DNA from: Cepaea nemoralis
Lineage: Eukaryota; Mollusca; Gastropoda; Stylommatophora; Helicidae
Length of the DNA: 64,000 nucleotides
Assembly: GCA_014155875.1 (NCBI GenBank)
Contig: JACEFZ010013214.1
Location: 1 to 64,000, forward strand
Direction of reading: 5' to 3'
Numbering within the stretch: position 1 is the stretch's first letter; each line of letters opens with the position of its first letter. Made by a program: the position numbers and the translations under genes. The notes under the pieces were generated by a model, which saw nothing but the letters and a program-made list of their open reading frames with translations, ran no database searches and had not been told where the DNA came from. Positions 11,676 through 21,792 of the stretch are shown piece after piece.

Positions 11676-14082
11676 CACTGTCCCTGATACTCAAGAAAAC
11701 AGCCAAGAAGTGGCTCGTTGAAGATAGAATATATCTATATAGATTTGGCTGTACTTGGTATCACCAGAAGTGAGAAAGGAGGGGTTAAGCTATGTAACGT
11801 AATCTGGTTACTTATGACTGCATAGGCAAGGCCCCTCCCTGACATAACTTCCTACTTCTGGACAATATGTGTGAACCCCCACTAAATGATACAAAATGTG
11901 TGTACTTATTTAAGCTACACAAACATTTATAGACATTTAGAATTTATAAGGACAACTGAGTTTAAAATACAACAACTGTGTTTATTATTTCTAGTCTTGA
12001 TGATCATATGATGATGATGATTATATTATGGTATACGTAACTCATCTGGCTGAAAAGCTCAGAAGCACATAGGTCATGCTTCCCCCAGTGAGACGCAGTT
12101 CACTGTCAGATTGAAGGAGTCCAAAGTGGTCCCTTCACAAGGCTAAGTCACTTCCTGATATGGGTTGTTGACTGTCCATTGCTCCTAAGAGATCTGGAAT
12201 GAAACGAACGGAGATGGGTAGTATCTACGTCTACACATCTCAAACACATATGTCTATACATTCATATAAACATACATTCAAGTCATAATATATGATGGTA
12301 TGATGATATATGATGGCATGTTACATAAACATATATCAGTTCTAAATAAATAAATATATATGTATATATTCACAAAACTATTTAGAACATCTATAGCTTA
12401 AAACATACATATTCACATACATTTATGTAATGCAGTGTTTCCCATATAAGTTCACCTCACTTTCTCCCTTTATGATTCATTCATTCCGTCTTGTCGGAAG
12501 GACTGGTCGCACAGTACCTGTCGAACATTAAATGCCTTCCCTGAATCTGTCTGGGATATTGAAAGTCCTAAGTCATGTCTGTCCTCATGCAGACATCATG
12601 CAGACAAGGTGAACTGGTGCCATTCCTCACACCAAGGGGTTTCACCACAATCTTGGTAGGCACTCAAAGTGTTGGTCCAAATAATCAATGTTAATTGGAC
12701 ACTATCAAGAGACTGGTAGCTCTCAGGAATTTCTCCTAAGTAGTCAGTCTCCAAAATGTTTAACATCATACAGGATGAATCTAAATATATCTCCTGTACA
12801 TGAATAAGCCACACACTCATGTAGCTTGGATAATGGATTTCTCCAAATTATCGCATATAACAAATCAGACAACCAAGTGGTGAATGAAAGAAGAAGATAG
12901 TTCTCAGTGAAATCGTAAAGCTAGAACTGGAACATTAAGTACAAAGAAAATCCACGAGTGTAAAGTTTTGGAGAATATGTAAAAACAGGAAACTACACAA
13001 GCCTTCAGACTAGCAGACAACTAATCAGAATAATGGTATACCTGGGTTATAGCTAGGAAATTCCATCATAATACTTCGTACAGAAGTCCAACAGAACGAA
13101 ATGACAATATTTCTCCAGTAGATATCCTAAGAATGCTATTGTGAATGTGTCTGAAGTCTTGCTGGCCATGCATGTAGTTTTATTCTCTTCATCCCTGGCT
13201 AGTTTCCACGTTGGCTAATTAATATATCCCCTATTAATTAACTCCGCCTATTCTATTTCATGTAGGCTGAGTTACCGAGATGGATTAAGTCCCAAGTTCT
13301 TTTCACCCCTCCTCCTTTCCTGTGGACGGTAGTTTCATTTGTCAATCAAATTGACCGATACCCTGCCACATTCCTGAAACAATGAATTGGCCCCTGCAAC
13401 AGACGTTGCGTCATACCTACATTCCAATCTGCGTTAACACCAGCCTTCCTGGGTTGCTGGCAAAAATGTGTCAGCCATGTGTTCCTACTTTGCCGCCGTA
13501 TTGCGGGTAGGTGTTAAGCCTGCATTATATTGCCGTCTTTGGATCACACGGGTTTTCCCCTGAGTAGCACTGCCATGTATTATTTCAGACGGGTCTGTCT
13601 GACCCTCTTATCTCCCATTCTGCCGTGGCTGGTTTACACGTTAGGTCATGTTAACCGTAAGGTGTTAGGTGTCAGTCCCTATTCCAACCGCAGGATTGTA
13701 AACTAACACGTCAATCTCAACTGACTGGCTCCGCGAGGTATCAACGCCGTCCCCAGCCCAGATTTCACACTTTGCCGTCTTTATCTTCCCTTGTACTGAA
13801 AACAGCGAGATTTCCAACCTTTGATAACGCCCGCCGACTGGTGCCGTGGTGTCTGGGTTTTACGTTTAATCTGGACATCAAAGCTTTCTCAGACCTAGCA
13901 TTACAGAAATGATGGGGCGTGCGTGGTCAAAATGTATTTTTCTCTTGTTTTCAATCCTCTTGCATTTCTATCATTTTCTGGTGGACGTTTATTCATTTAG
14001 AGAATGATAGAAAAATATTGTGGGCTCTGTAATTCCTTTCAAACTTGTGTAATTCTGACGCTGCCGGGGCTGTCCCATCACA

Positions 14083-14390
14083 ATGCCCCAGCCACTGCAG
14101 TCTATTAGCCTTCATGATAACAGTGATTAGCGGGGACTTAGATCATAAATATTTTTGCTGCTTCTTCTTTTCCACTCTCCACTTTGTGTATCCCTAATGG
14201 GCCCAAAGATGCGTCTTAAGACTTTGTTCTCAAAGGTTTGTAACAAGGCTTCCTTTCCTTTAGTTGTACTCCAGATTTCAGAGCCATACACTGATACGGC
14301 ACAACAGGTCTAATCAGTGTTTTGTATATTGTGATCTTGGTGTTACGAGATAGCGCATTTGATTTTAGCATATTTGTAGTTTAATTCAAT
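14083..14390 (-). mobile_element. RTE-type LINE internal fragment
   Basis: The plus-strand sequence from 14083 to about 14390 matches 38501-38800 inside the RTE element, with scattered substitutions and a few indels. It covers the segment after the RT core, where YKTLIRPVVLYGSETW lies in the intact copy. Frames are broken. Confidence 0.8.
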
Positions 14391-14519
14391 GCTTGTGTAG
14401 ATTGTGTGTGTTTGCTTGTGTAATAATTGTTCCTATCCTTTAATTGTTGAAATACATGTTTGAAAATGTTGGCAGAGTGCCAAAGTAATGCGAGGATGTA
14501 TTCCTTTTTGTCTTTTAAA

Positions 14520-14790
14520 TGTAAAATTCGTTGCATGTCCTTCTCAGGACGCAGCAGTCAACCCCAGCATTTTGGCTGTTCGTGATTCCTGGGCAAATTT
14601 TACGTTCAGTAGTTGTCACGAAAGTTTGGAGAGAACTATAATGGAAGGGTATATGCCTGGGAAGAGAGGAAGAGGAAAACCAAAGAGAAGATGGGTGCAG
14701 GATGTGGCGGATGATCTCCTGATGGGTGTATCAGACGTGGGACATCTTGCTTGTGATCGAGAAGCTTTCCGGAAGGTGTAGCAGGCCAGA
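14520..14790 (+). pseudogene. LINE Pol C-terminal remnant (second lineage)
   Basis: The peptide contains ERTIMEG, GKRGRGKPKRRWVQD and GHLACDREAF, the basic C-terminal tail of a non-LTR Pol protein that differs from the RTE-type one nearby. No RT core is present. Within it, 14530-14590 matches in reverse complement 49370-49420, showing that a second repeat family is mixed in. A 20-25 bp piece of the same tail may recur near 57398-57424. Confidence 0.6.
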
Positions 14791-16861
14791 CAAAAACTCA
14801 TTCTCATTAGTTCCAACGGCAAAAGTTAACTGATTCAGTGCCAAACAAAAAAGTGGTCATACCCAAACAGAGATTCAAGGCAGAAAATTTAAACTATTGG
14901 TATGCCACAATTTTGCTTTTAAAATAGTTTAAATTGTAGCAGATGCATTGTATTACATATCAAATTAAAGAGAATTGCACAGGGAACCTGACAGTGTTAA
15001 TAATTAATTGATAGGTTACAAATATTATGACAATAATGAGAGTTTTAGTAATAACAATTGAAATTAAAGTGTTAAAAATTATGAAAAAAATTCACTTACC
15101 AAGTCTTTATTTTATATCCGAAGCCGCTAATCCAGTTAAATTTAGTGAATTATATTACACACACCAGTTGTCTTCAAGAATATCACAAGAACTGCTCCAT
15201 AACATGAATAAAACGCAATGAAATCATAACATTATGAAGTACATCATTTTCACACAAAATGGAAAAGCCATCATATTCTTAGTAAAATTCACTGTTAGAT
15301 TTTTTTTCAATATTATGACCGCCTTCTACATAATTATCTGAATACTGCACAGGTTCGTTTTAGAATCTATCACAAAGTCGTTTACATCACAATAACTATA
15401 ATATAAAACTGTTTAAAACTGTGATTTTATTAAAAATATATGAGGTCAAGAACCAGAAGATATGGTCACTTTGAATTTCGAAATATCAACAAACATTCTC
15501 CTAAAAGTTTACACGAAACCATGCCTAATCTGTGCACACGGAAGCACACGAAAGGAAATAAAATCTTTCGCTTTTGGAGTTTAAATAAGTGAGACACTAA
15601 AAAGGTGGACTGGATAGGAAACACAGATACATTAAACCACTATACATAAGAGGGGCATTAAAGTGGCATCTGGGTGGGAAATTTGGGTTACTTGGGCTAT
15701 CAAGTGGCATCTGGCAGGCGATCAGTTAATGATAGGCTAAAACATTTAATCTAATAACGAAATCACATACAAATTCAAATATGAATTATAAAACTCTCAA
15801 GCAAGTAAAAAAAAAGCCATACATTTTACAAAATCTTTTAAGATCACTAAAAATTATTATCTATTATTTATTGTGCATAGAACGCTCTTTTATTTCTATA
15901 AAAATAGTATAACCATTGAGTTAAATACTACCAATTATTTAATCACATAATTCACTTATACTTATGATATTGTTATGTCCCTTTCCAAAATTTTAATTAG
16001 ATGTGTACTTGTAAAAAATAAATTATCTTCCTTTTAATAAACCTTTGAGTTCATACAAACCAGTGTGTATTTACAAGATGTAATGTGCAATTTCCTGTTT
16101 CTCTTTTGCACTCTAAATTCACATTAATAACATTATAACAACAATATGGCCAACATACACTGTCTGTCTGTCAGAAGTCAGCTGTTCGCCATTGGCTCGT
16201 TTCTCGTTCCAGTTGTGGTTTTTACTACACCGTTGTTTGACGGTTGTGCATGGCTTCCGGTGTGGTTCATTCTGTGGACAGTTTCACGGCTTCACGGACT
16301 GTTAATTAACTAGTTGTTGTTGTTTGAAGTACAGTAACGGAACGCTTCCATTCACCTTCACACGTTTAACCGTCACTTTCTGTTATCTCTCAGCGTCTAA
16401 AAAAATGTGCGTGAGCATCAACATACTTATTACTACCATACATCTCTTTAAAATTGTCCACGGATTACTTCTGTTCTACACCCGAAGCGAGACCTAATCA
16501 CAACTTGAACTTCTTAATAAATATTCTTATTAATTACAACAGCTGGAACTGGGAGTGAAGTGACGAGTATATCGTTGGTGGCGGAGGAGTTGAGCTTGAT
16601 CTAGCGCGCCTCAAACCCATCACTAACCAGTCGCTATTGTGTTACTGGTCGCGATAGGGTAGCCTTTGTGTTGGAATGAATGTTTGGTTTTCTACTTTCA
16701 TAGTGCCCTGATTAACTTTTTTGGCATAAGGCAGGCTACTGACTGTTCTGTATTATTAAGCTGTTTCAATCTAGCCGCTTATTATAATATATCATATATG
16801 TAGGCCTAAGAAAGTCTGGCCTCATCTCTTTGATTTTATTGTTCTGTGAAATTGTTTTAAA
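14791..16861. other. AT-rich DNA without recognised genes
   Basis: About 2 kb with no convincing ORF, RNA gene or tandem array. The short ORF at 15027-15221 has no recognisable motif. Some of the right part (about 16550-16861) probably belongs to the 5' side of the Tigger-like element that follows. Confidence 0.5.
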
Positions 16862-17588
16862 ATGTCTGAGAAGCGGAAACGTGTAGTGCTAGGTTTTAAC
16901 CAGAAACTGGAAATTATCAAACGTTTGAAGGCAGGCGAAACTGCCACTAGTATTGCTCAGATTTATGGTGTTGGGAGAACGACAGTCAATGATATGAAAC
17001 GTGATGCTGACAAGATTGAACAACATGTGTCAAAAATGCAAAGCACCGATGGAGATGTTAAGACTCGTAAAACCATGAAACCGGCCAAATTTGACCAGCT
17101 GGATAATGCTATGTACCAATGGTTTATTCAAGCCAGGAGTCGAGGGATCCCACTTTCAGGTCCCATGATAATGACCCAGGCAGTTGAAATGAATAAGAAA
17201 CTAGAAGGGGATCCACATTTTAAAGCAAGCATAGGATGGCTTGATAAGTTTAAGTTTCGTCACGGTATTCGACAACTAGACATTGGTGGAGACAAACTGA
17301 CTGCAAATAGCAATATTTTGAACTATGATGACATTGTTTGTAGTGTGACTACCACTGCAGAAGAAGACATTGATGATCGATGAAGGATCAGTTCTTAACC
17401 AAAAACCTACAACTAGCCACTCAGAAGCAGAAACAATGTTATCAAAATGCATCGACTGGTTTGAAATGCAGGAGGAGGCAAATGCAACAGAGATCCTACT
17501 TCTGCGTAAGATATGGAACATCGCCTCACAGAAAGCTCGAGCCTCAAAGACACAGAAGGAGACAACAGATTATTTTAAAGTAACGTAG
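16862..17588 (+). pseudogene. Tigger/jerky-like (pogo superfamily) transposase lacking the DDE core
   Basis: Residues about 6-55 form a CENP-B/Psq-type helix-turn-helix (FNQKLEIIKRL ... SIAQIYGVGRTTV). Residues about 76-140 match the second CENPB-type DNA-binding helix-turn-helix (MYQWFIQARSRGIPLSGPMI ... ASIGWLDKFKFRHGI). The frame stops at 17383. A second frame starting near 17370 gives the usual C-terminal tail of the family (SEAETMLSKCIDWFEMQEE ... TTDYFKV) up to 17588. The roughly 200-residue DDE catalytic domain that should lie between them is absent, and the two parts are out of frame. This is a deletion derivative: DNA binding may be retained but it cannot cut. Terminal inverted repeats were not identified. 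A domesticated DNA-binding protein is the alternative, but the frameshift argues against it. Confidence 0.85.
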
Positions 17589-17643
17589 GTTTATAATATT
17601 ACAATACATGTCTGTACATTACTTCTCTTATATGTTCAAAATG

Positions 17644-17713
17644 TTCATATTTACCTCACAATTCCGATCTGTGTGTGATTCTACACAGATCGGAATTGTG
17701 AGGTAAGTATGAA
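17644..17713. repeat. Hairpin: 31-bp inverted repeat, 8-nt loop
   Basis: The left arm 17644-17674 and right arm 17683-17713 are reverse complements with one mismatch, separated by GTGATTCT. The core is TACCTCACAATTCCGATCTG and its complement. It lies just downstream of the Tigger-like remnant. Confidence 0.93.
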
Positions 17714-17837
17714 ATTTTTTTCCAATTCTCATTTTCTCTTCATTGCTTTCATTTTTTCATCCTTTTGTTCTTCTCGTCCTGTCGTCACCTTTTAATGTAG
17801 TCACAGGAGTTCTCCTTGACTATATGTTGTGTTTGTT

Positions 17838-17950
17838 TGCTGATGAAGGCTAATCGCCGCAACGTCCTGTATGTGTCGTAAATCTGTTATGTAAAGCTTT
17901 GTTGTGTCATTTTATATTGTTTACATTTTCACAGCTTTACCGCAGTTCAC
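17838..17950 (+). repeat. Dispersed repeat, copy 2, with hammerhead-like CTGATGA motif
   Basis: Related to 1741-1862: CTGATGAAGGC, then TCGCCGCAACGT, then similar spacing to a TTTCACAG...CCGCAGTT end. The AGGC/GCC flanks could pair as hammerhead stem II; the GAAA box reads GCAA, so activity is doubtful. Confidence 0.4.
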
Positions 17951-18117
17951 CCAATTTTAATTATATTTTTGTCATGGTATAGTTTGCTGCCAGGCTATTA
18001 GTCTGTTAATTTCCTTACACACCCGCATGCCCTGGGCAGAAAATCCATCTGATGCTCATGATCTTCATCTTTTCGAGTAATTCACAATTCATAATTGCCA
18101 AGGATTAGATTTTAGAT

Positions 18118-18437
18118 ATATCAACTAGACACAGAGAGAGACAAACTTAATCCATATTGCAAACATCAACTAGACACAGAGAGAGACAAACTTAATCCAT
18201 ATTGCATACATCAACTAGACACAAGGAGAGACAAACTTAATCCATATTGTAAACATCAACTAGACACAGGGAGAGACAAACTTAATCCATATTGTAAACA
18301 TCAACTAGACACAGGGAGAGACAAACTTAATCCATATTGCAAACATCAACTAGACACAGGGAGAGACAAACTTAATCCATATTGCAAACATCAACTAGAC
18401 ACAGGGAGAGACAAACTTAATCCATATTAAATACATC
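18118..18437. repeat. Minisatellite, 45-bp unit, ~7 copies
   Basis: Unit begins CATCAACTAGACACAG and contains AAACTTAATCCATATTG. Adjacent units differ by single bases. Confidence 0.95.
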
Positions 18438-18741
18438 AACTACACAAGGTAAGAGTAATATCTGTTTCACAAGCACAGCTGCCTGTGATTGTGTTGTGGC
18501 ATTAAGCTTCATTAGCGGCCTGTCATCTGGTGTGAGTAATCATGCATCTCCACAACTTGCAATGTTCAATAGCCTGTATCAGTTCACATGCTGCTGTTGT
18601 TCCAGTGTACGGATCTGTGTGTCTAATGTTCTGTCAGGCATAGATTGTATCATGGAAGTGAAACAGATTATATCACAGAGTGAATTATGTGATTGGTATC
18701 TACATATATTCTCATTATATTGACAGTCTGTGAGAGTAAAT

Positions 18742-19166
18742 ACTGAATTTGTATGGATGTGAAACTTGGACAATGAGCAGTCAAGCTGAAAAACATCTGA
18801 TGGCTGCAGAAATGTGGTTTCTGAGGAAAATGCAAAGAGTACCATGGACAGACAGAAAAACCAATGACCAAGTACTACAGGAGACAAATGAAAATCGCAT
18901 AATTGATTAGAGAAATTAGACGTAGACAGTCAAAATGTTTTGGACATGTTGTGAGAAGAAATGGATTGGAGAACTTGGTGACGACTGGCAAGATCGAAGG
19001 GAACAGACCAAGAGGAAGACCGAGAAGTAAATACCTGGATGGCTTGACCACATGGCATGGTCGAGACAGGAACACTGAGCTGATCCATGACTCTGGTGAT
19101 CGAGTGAAATGGCGAGTCATGACTGCCCATGCTTTCCAGCATGGCACATGATTGATTGATTGATTG
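18742..19166 (+). mobile_element. 5'-truncated LINE fragment (same lineage as 1-1559)
   Basis: The translated sequence has LYGCETWTM, WFLRKMQRVPWTD, GHVVRRNGLENLVTTGKIEG and RPRGRPRSKYLDGL, clearly the same C-terminal region as the first LINE. A frameshift occurs near 18903-18908. The stop codon TGA at 19149-19151 merges directly with a (TTGA)n tail ending at 19166. Only the last ~135 codons are present, as expected for incomplete reverse transcription. Confidence 0.9.
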
Positions 19167-19260
19167 AAATACTGGAAATGACATTAATTTGTGGCTTTGT
19201 CTTAATGTAAATGCTTGACATGTTTGTAAGTTGTAGAAAACAATTGTTTCTTCATCATAG

Positions 19261-19289
19261 GGGACACAACTTCAGAAACTAAAGAAGAT
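19261..19289 (+). CDS. Candidate upstream coding exon of the zinc-finger gene (29 nt)
   Basis: Preceded by TTCTTCATCATAG (acceptor) and followed by GTAAGA (donor). Read with two bases first, it gives an acidic peptide DTTSETKED ending on a codon boundary, which suits the phase-0 start of the exon at 21170. The case rests only on splice consensus, phase and acidic composition, so it is tentative. Confidence 0.3.
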
Positions 19290-19336
19290 GTAAGATCATC
19301 AACAAGTGTTGCAAGTAAAAGAGGAGCCAGATTCTG

Positions 19337-19375
19337 AGGGGGGGGGGGGGGGGGTGCGTGCGTGCGTGCGTGCTT
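19337..19375. repeat. Poly-G tract followed by (GTGC)n
   Basis: About 17 G in a row, then GTGC repeats. Length may be unreliable in the assembly. Confidence 0.85.
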
Positions 19376-19666
19376 GTGTTCACGTGTTCACAAACCCTGT
19401 TGCCAGAGTGTACATGACAGCACAAGTACAGTAATTCACATTGACCTGCCTGAATCTGACAATGGAAAAAATTAATGTCGTTAGTCCTGTCTCATGTGGA
19501 AGTAATCTTTGCTGTGGTTTTGTTGTTGTCCCACCCAATATCACCACAGTGATTTACCACATCCCTGGCATGGGATATGCTTCCACTACCATGTGGCTGG
19601 ACATGAGAATGGTGTCACATACAAAAACCAGGAGGCCACCACATTCCAGCTGTAATCTAAAGTAGG

Positions 19667-19922
19667 TCAAGGTCCCTTCTTATAAGCCTCGAGGCATGTC
19701 CGGTACATGGCGCTAACCCCACATTTGTATAGACCAGTTGACGCGTGACATGGTCAACATTACACCGATCTCCTTTCCTTTCCAAGTCTCTTCCTGGTAG
19801 CCAATTTAGGCAGTGATGACCTGGACGCCAAGGTCATCTGTATACATCAGTCTCGTGTGAGTTCACACCCAGGACTACCGGGCCAACAGTTGAGCATGCT
19901 AGCTGCGACACCACCGCGGCCC
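19667..19922 (-). mobile_element. tRNA-like SINE, second family
   Basis: On the minus strand the head reads GCCGCGGTGGTGTCGCAG then CTAGCATGC, resembling a tRNA D-arm region (A-box-like 19903-19913). A B-box-like GGGTGTGAACTC follows at 19859-19870, then a ~190-bp body. Ends are approximate. It could instead be a degenerate tRNA pseudogene with flanking DNA. Confidence 0.5.
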
Positions 19923-20020
19923 TCAGATTCAGGTTGAGCATGCTAGCTGCGACATCACCGCGGCCCTCAGATTCAAGTTGAGCATGCTAGCTTCAACACC
20001 ACCACGGCCCTCAGATTCAA
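19889..20020. repeat. 44-bp tandem repeat, 3 units, built from the SINE head
   Basis: Units start at 19889, 19933 and 19977 with GTTGAGCATGCTAGCT. Each contains the 5' head of the adjacent minus-strand SINE plus CTCAGATTCA. Confidence 0.9.
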
Positions 20021-20129
20021 TTGGGCCTGACCAGTGAGAGCAACCAGTCCAACATTGTTTCAGTGTTCTGGCATTGAAGTCATCAAGTCAGATGACAGTT
20101 TGTGAGTGCAGTCCAGACTAAAAGTTAAT

Positions 20130-20790
20130 TCTGTTGGAGATTGATGGTCATCCTGGATGTCACAAGTTCTGGTCGAAGATTGATGTGTCATCCTGGATGT
20201 CACAAGTTCTGGTCGAAGATTGATGAATAATCCTGGACGTCACAAGTTCTGGTCAGAGATTGATGAGTCATCCTGGATGTCACAAGCTCTGGTCGGAGAT
20301 TGATGAGTCACCCCGGGAAAGTCCCCCAGTTCTGGTCGGAGATTGATGAGTCATCTTGGATGTCACAAGTTCGGGTTTGGGAATTGATGACATCCTGGAT
20401 GTCACAAGTTCTGGTCGGAGATTGATGAGTCTCCTGGATGTCAAAATTTTCTGGTCGGAGATTGATGAGTCATCCGGATGTCACAATTCGGGTCAGAGAT
20501 TGATGAGTCATCCTGGATGTCACAAGTTCTGGTGGGAGATTGAGATCATCCGGGATGCCCACAAGTTAAAGTTCTGGTCGGAGATTGATGAGTCATCCTG
20601 GATGTCACAAGTTCTGGTCAGAGATTGATAAGTTATCCTGGATGTCACAAGTTCTGGTCGGAGATTGATGAGTCATCCTGGATGTCACAAGTTCTGGTCG
20701 GAGATTGATGAGTCATCCTGGATGTCGCAAGTTCTGGTCGGAGATTGATGAGTCATCCTGGATGTCACAGGTTCTGGTCAGAGGGTCAGT
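20130..20790. repeat. Minisatellite, ~40-bp unit, ~16 copies
   Basis: Unit GAGATTGATGAGTCATCCTG followed by GATGTCACAAGTTCTGGTCG. The middle of the array is the most degenerate, with several indels. Confidence 0.95.
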
Positions 20791-21169
20791 GCCATCAATA
20801 ATATGGGAAAAGTAGCCAAGTATTATAAGCATCGCCACAACTGACGTGACGTCATGTATTTACTGACAGTGTATTTGACAGTGCTGATCATTGTTGGAGA
20901 CATGTATTTGTTTTCCTATATTTTGATAACCAAGACAGGAAATGACTGCCTGAAAACCACATAACCACTCTCACTTGTCAGATGGCAGTAACTGCGTAAG
21001 GGTTCTCATACAGTGGAACCTGTGAGACCAAAATGCTGTGATACACTTGTAGTTACCCCTTATACTACTGGCACATTCTGGATGCAATACATTTTACAAT
21101 TTTGATTATAAACATTAACAAACGGAGTAATATTTTAAATATAATGTTTCTTTATTTCTATTTTTTCAG
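20791..21169. other. Non-repetitive DNA ahead of the first confident exon
   Basis: No repeat or ORF was recognised. The end (TATTTCTATTTTTTCAG) is a strong polypyrimidine tract and acceptor for the exon at 21170. No promoter motif can be assigned. Confidence 0.5.
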
Positions 21170-21238
21170 AATGAAAACATTCCTGGACATAATGTCCCTG
21201 ATTCGATCATGAGAGTAAAAGAAGAAGATATTTATGAG
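21170..21238 (+). CDS. C2H2 zinc-finger gene, acidic N-terminal exon
   Basis: A 69-nt exon bounded by TTTTTTCAG and GTAAGT. It encodes 23 codons ending in RVKEEDIYE, in phase 0 at both ends. The only in-frame methionine is codon 14, just before RVKEED, so this may hold the start codon or may follow an upstream exon. VKEE fits the sumoylation consensus (hydrophobic-K-x-E), common in the N-terminal regions of zinc-finger transcription factors. The next exon lies 11.5 kb downstream, beyond an intron filled by a 54-bp satellite. Function as a nuclear DNA-binding regulator is inferred from the finger exon at 43094. Confidence 0.7.
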
Positions 21239-21432
21239 GTAAGTCAGTGAAATTCTCATGGACTTTTGTTAGAGACTTGAACAATATCATTCTGGTTTCC
21301 TCACTGCCACCGTACGACTGGCTGGTGATGTTTGTGTTCTCTCAGTGGTCAGTGTGACTTCAACGCCACTCTCCATCTCTGTTGTCCAGCTGCCCTCCAG
21401 ACCACAAGATGTTTCCCATAATTTATGCAGCG

Positions 21433-21730
21433 TAGGTCAGCATGGTTGAATGGGTAAGAACGCGTTTTTCTTAAACATCCGTTGTGCTGATGCCGAGGTT
21501 AGCAGTTCAACCCCTACACTGAACAGTTGGACTAAAATGTTGACCTGTCGTCCTTGACTTGTGGACATAAATTACAAGCACCTCTGAAGTCGGAGTGGGT
21601 TTGCCTGTTGGCGAGGGACACTGTTAATAAGGAAAGCTAATCCACATGCAAAATTCAATCCATCACTAATATAAATAGTGTGTATGGACTACCCTTGAGT
21701 TCAAAGCGAGCGAGCACCAAAAAAAAAATG
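21433..21730 (+). mobile_element. tRNA-derived SINE, most complete copy of family S1
   Basis: A box TGGTTGAATGG (21443-21453) and B box AGTTCAACCCC (21504-21514). The body contains CTCTGAAGTCGGAGTGGG and ends with TTGAGTTCAAAGCGAGCGAG before an A-rich tail. The same family is present at 56940-57215 (minus) and in pieces at 49835-49880, 54664-54775 and 55350-55460. This copy is the reference that shows the split copy at 49835/54664 was once continuous. Confidence 0.88.
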
Positions 21731-21792
21731 TGTGCAGGCGCTGGTGGGTCTCATGACAAGGAACATGTTGATGACAATAAATAGCAAGCATT

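Larger units (their letters stand above)
8913..13934 (+). repeat. Direct duplication, unit B (~5.02 kb)
   Basis: Second copy of 3869-8912. It starts inside the G-rich minisatellite and repeats the AATAAA block, the CT run, the LINE remnants and the unassigned GC-richer stretch. Visible differences are scattered single bases (for example 8613 C against T at the matching site) and length changes in the (CT)n, poly-C and GT tracts. Confidence 0.93.

Noticed and set aside
20130..20790. CRISPR-like regular repeats
   Set aside because: Units are contiguous with no unique spacers, so this is a minisatellite. The same applies to all other arrays in the window.
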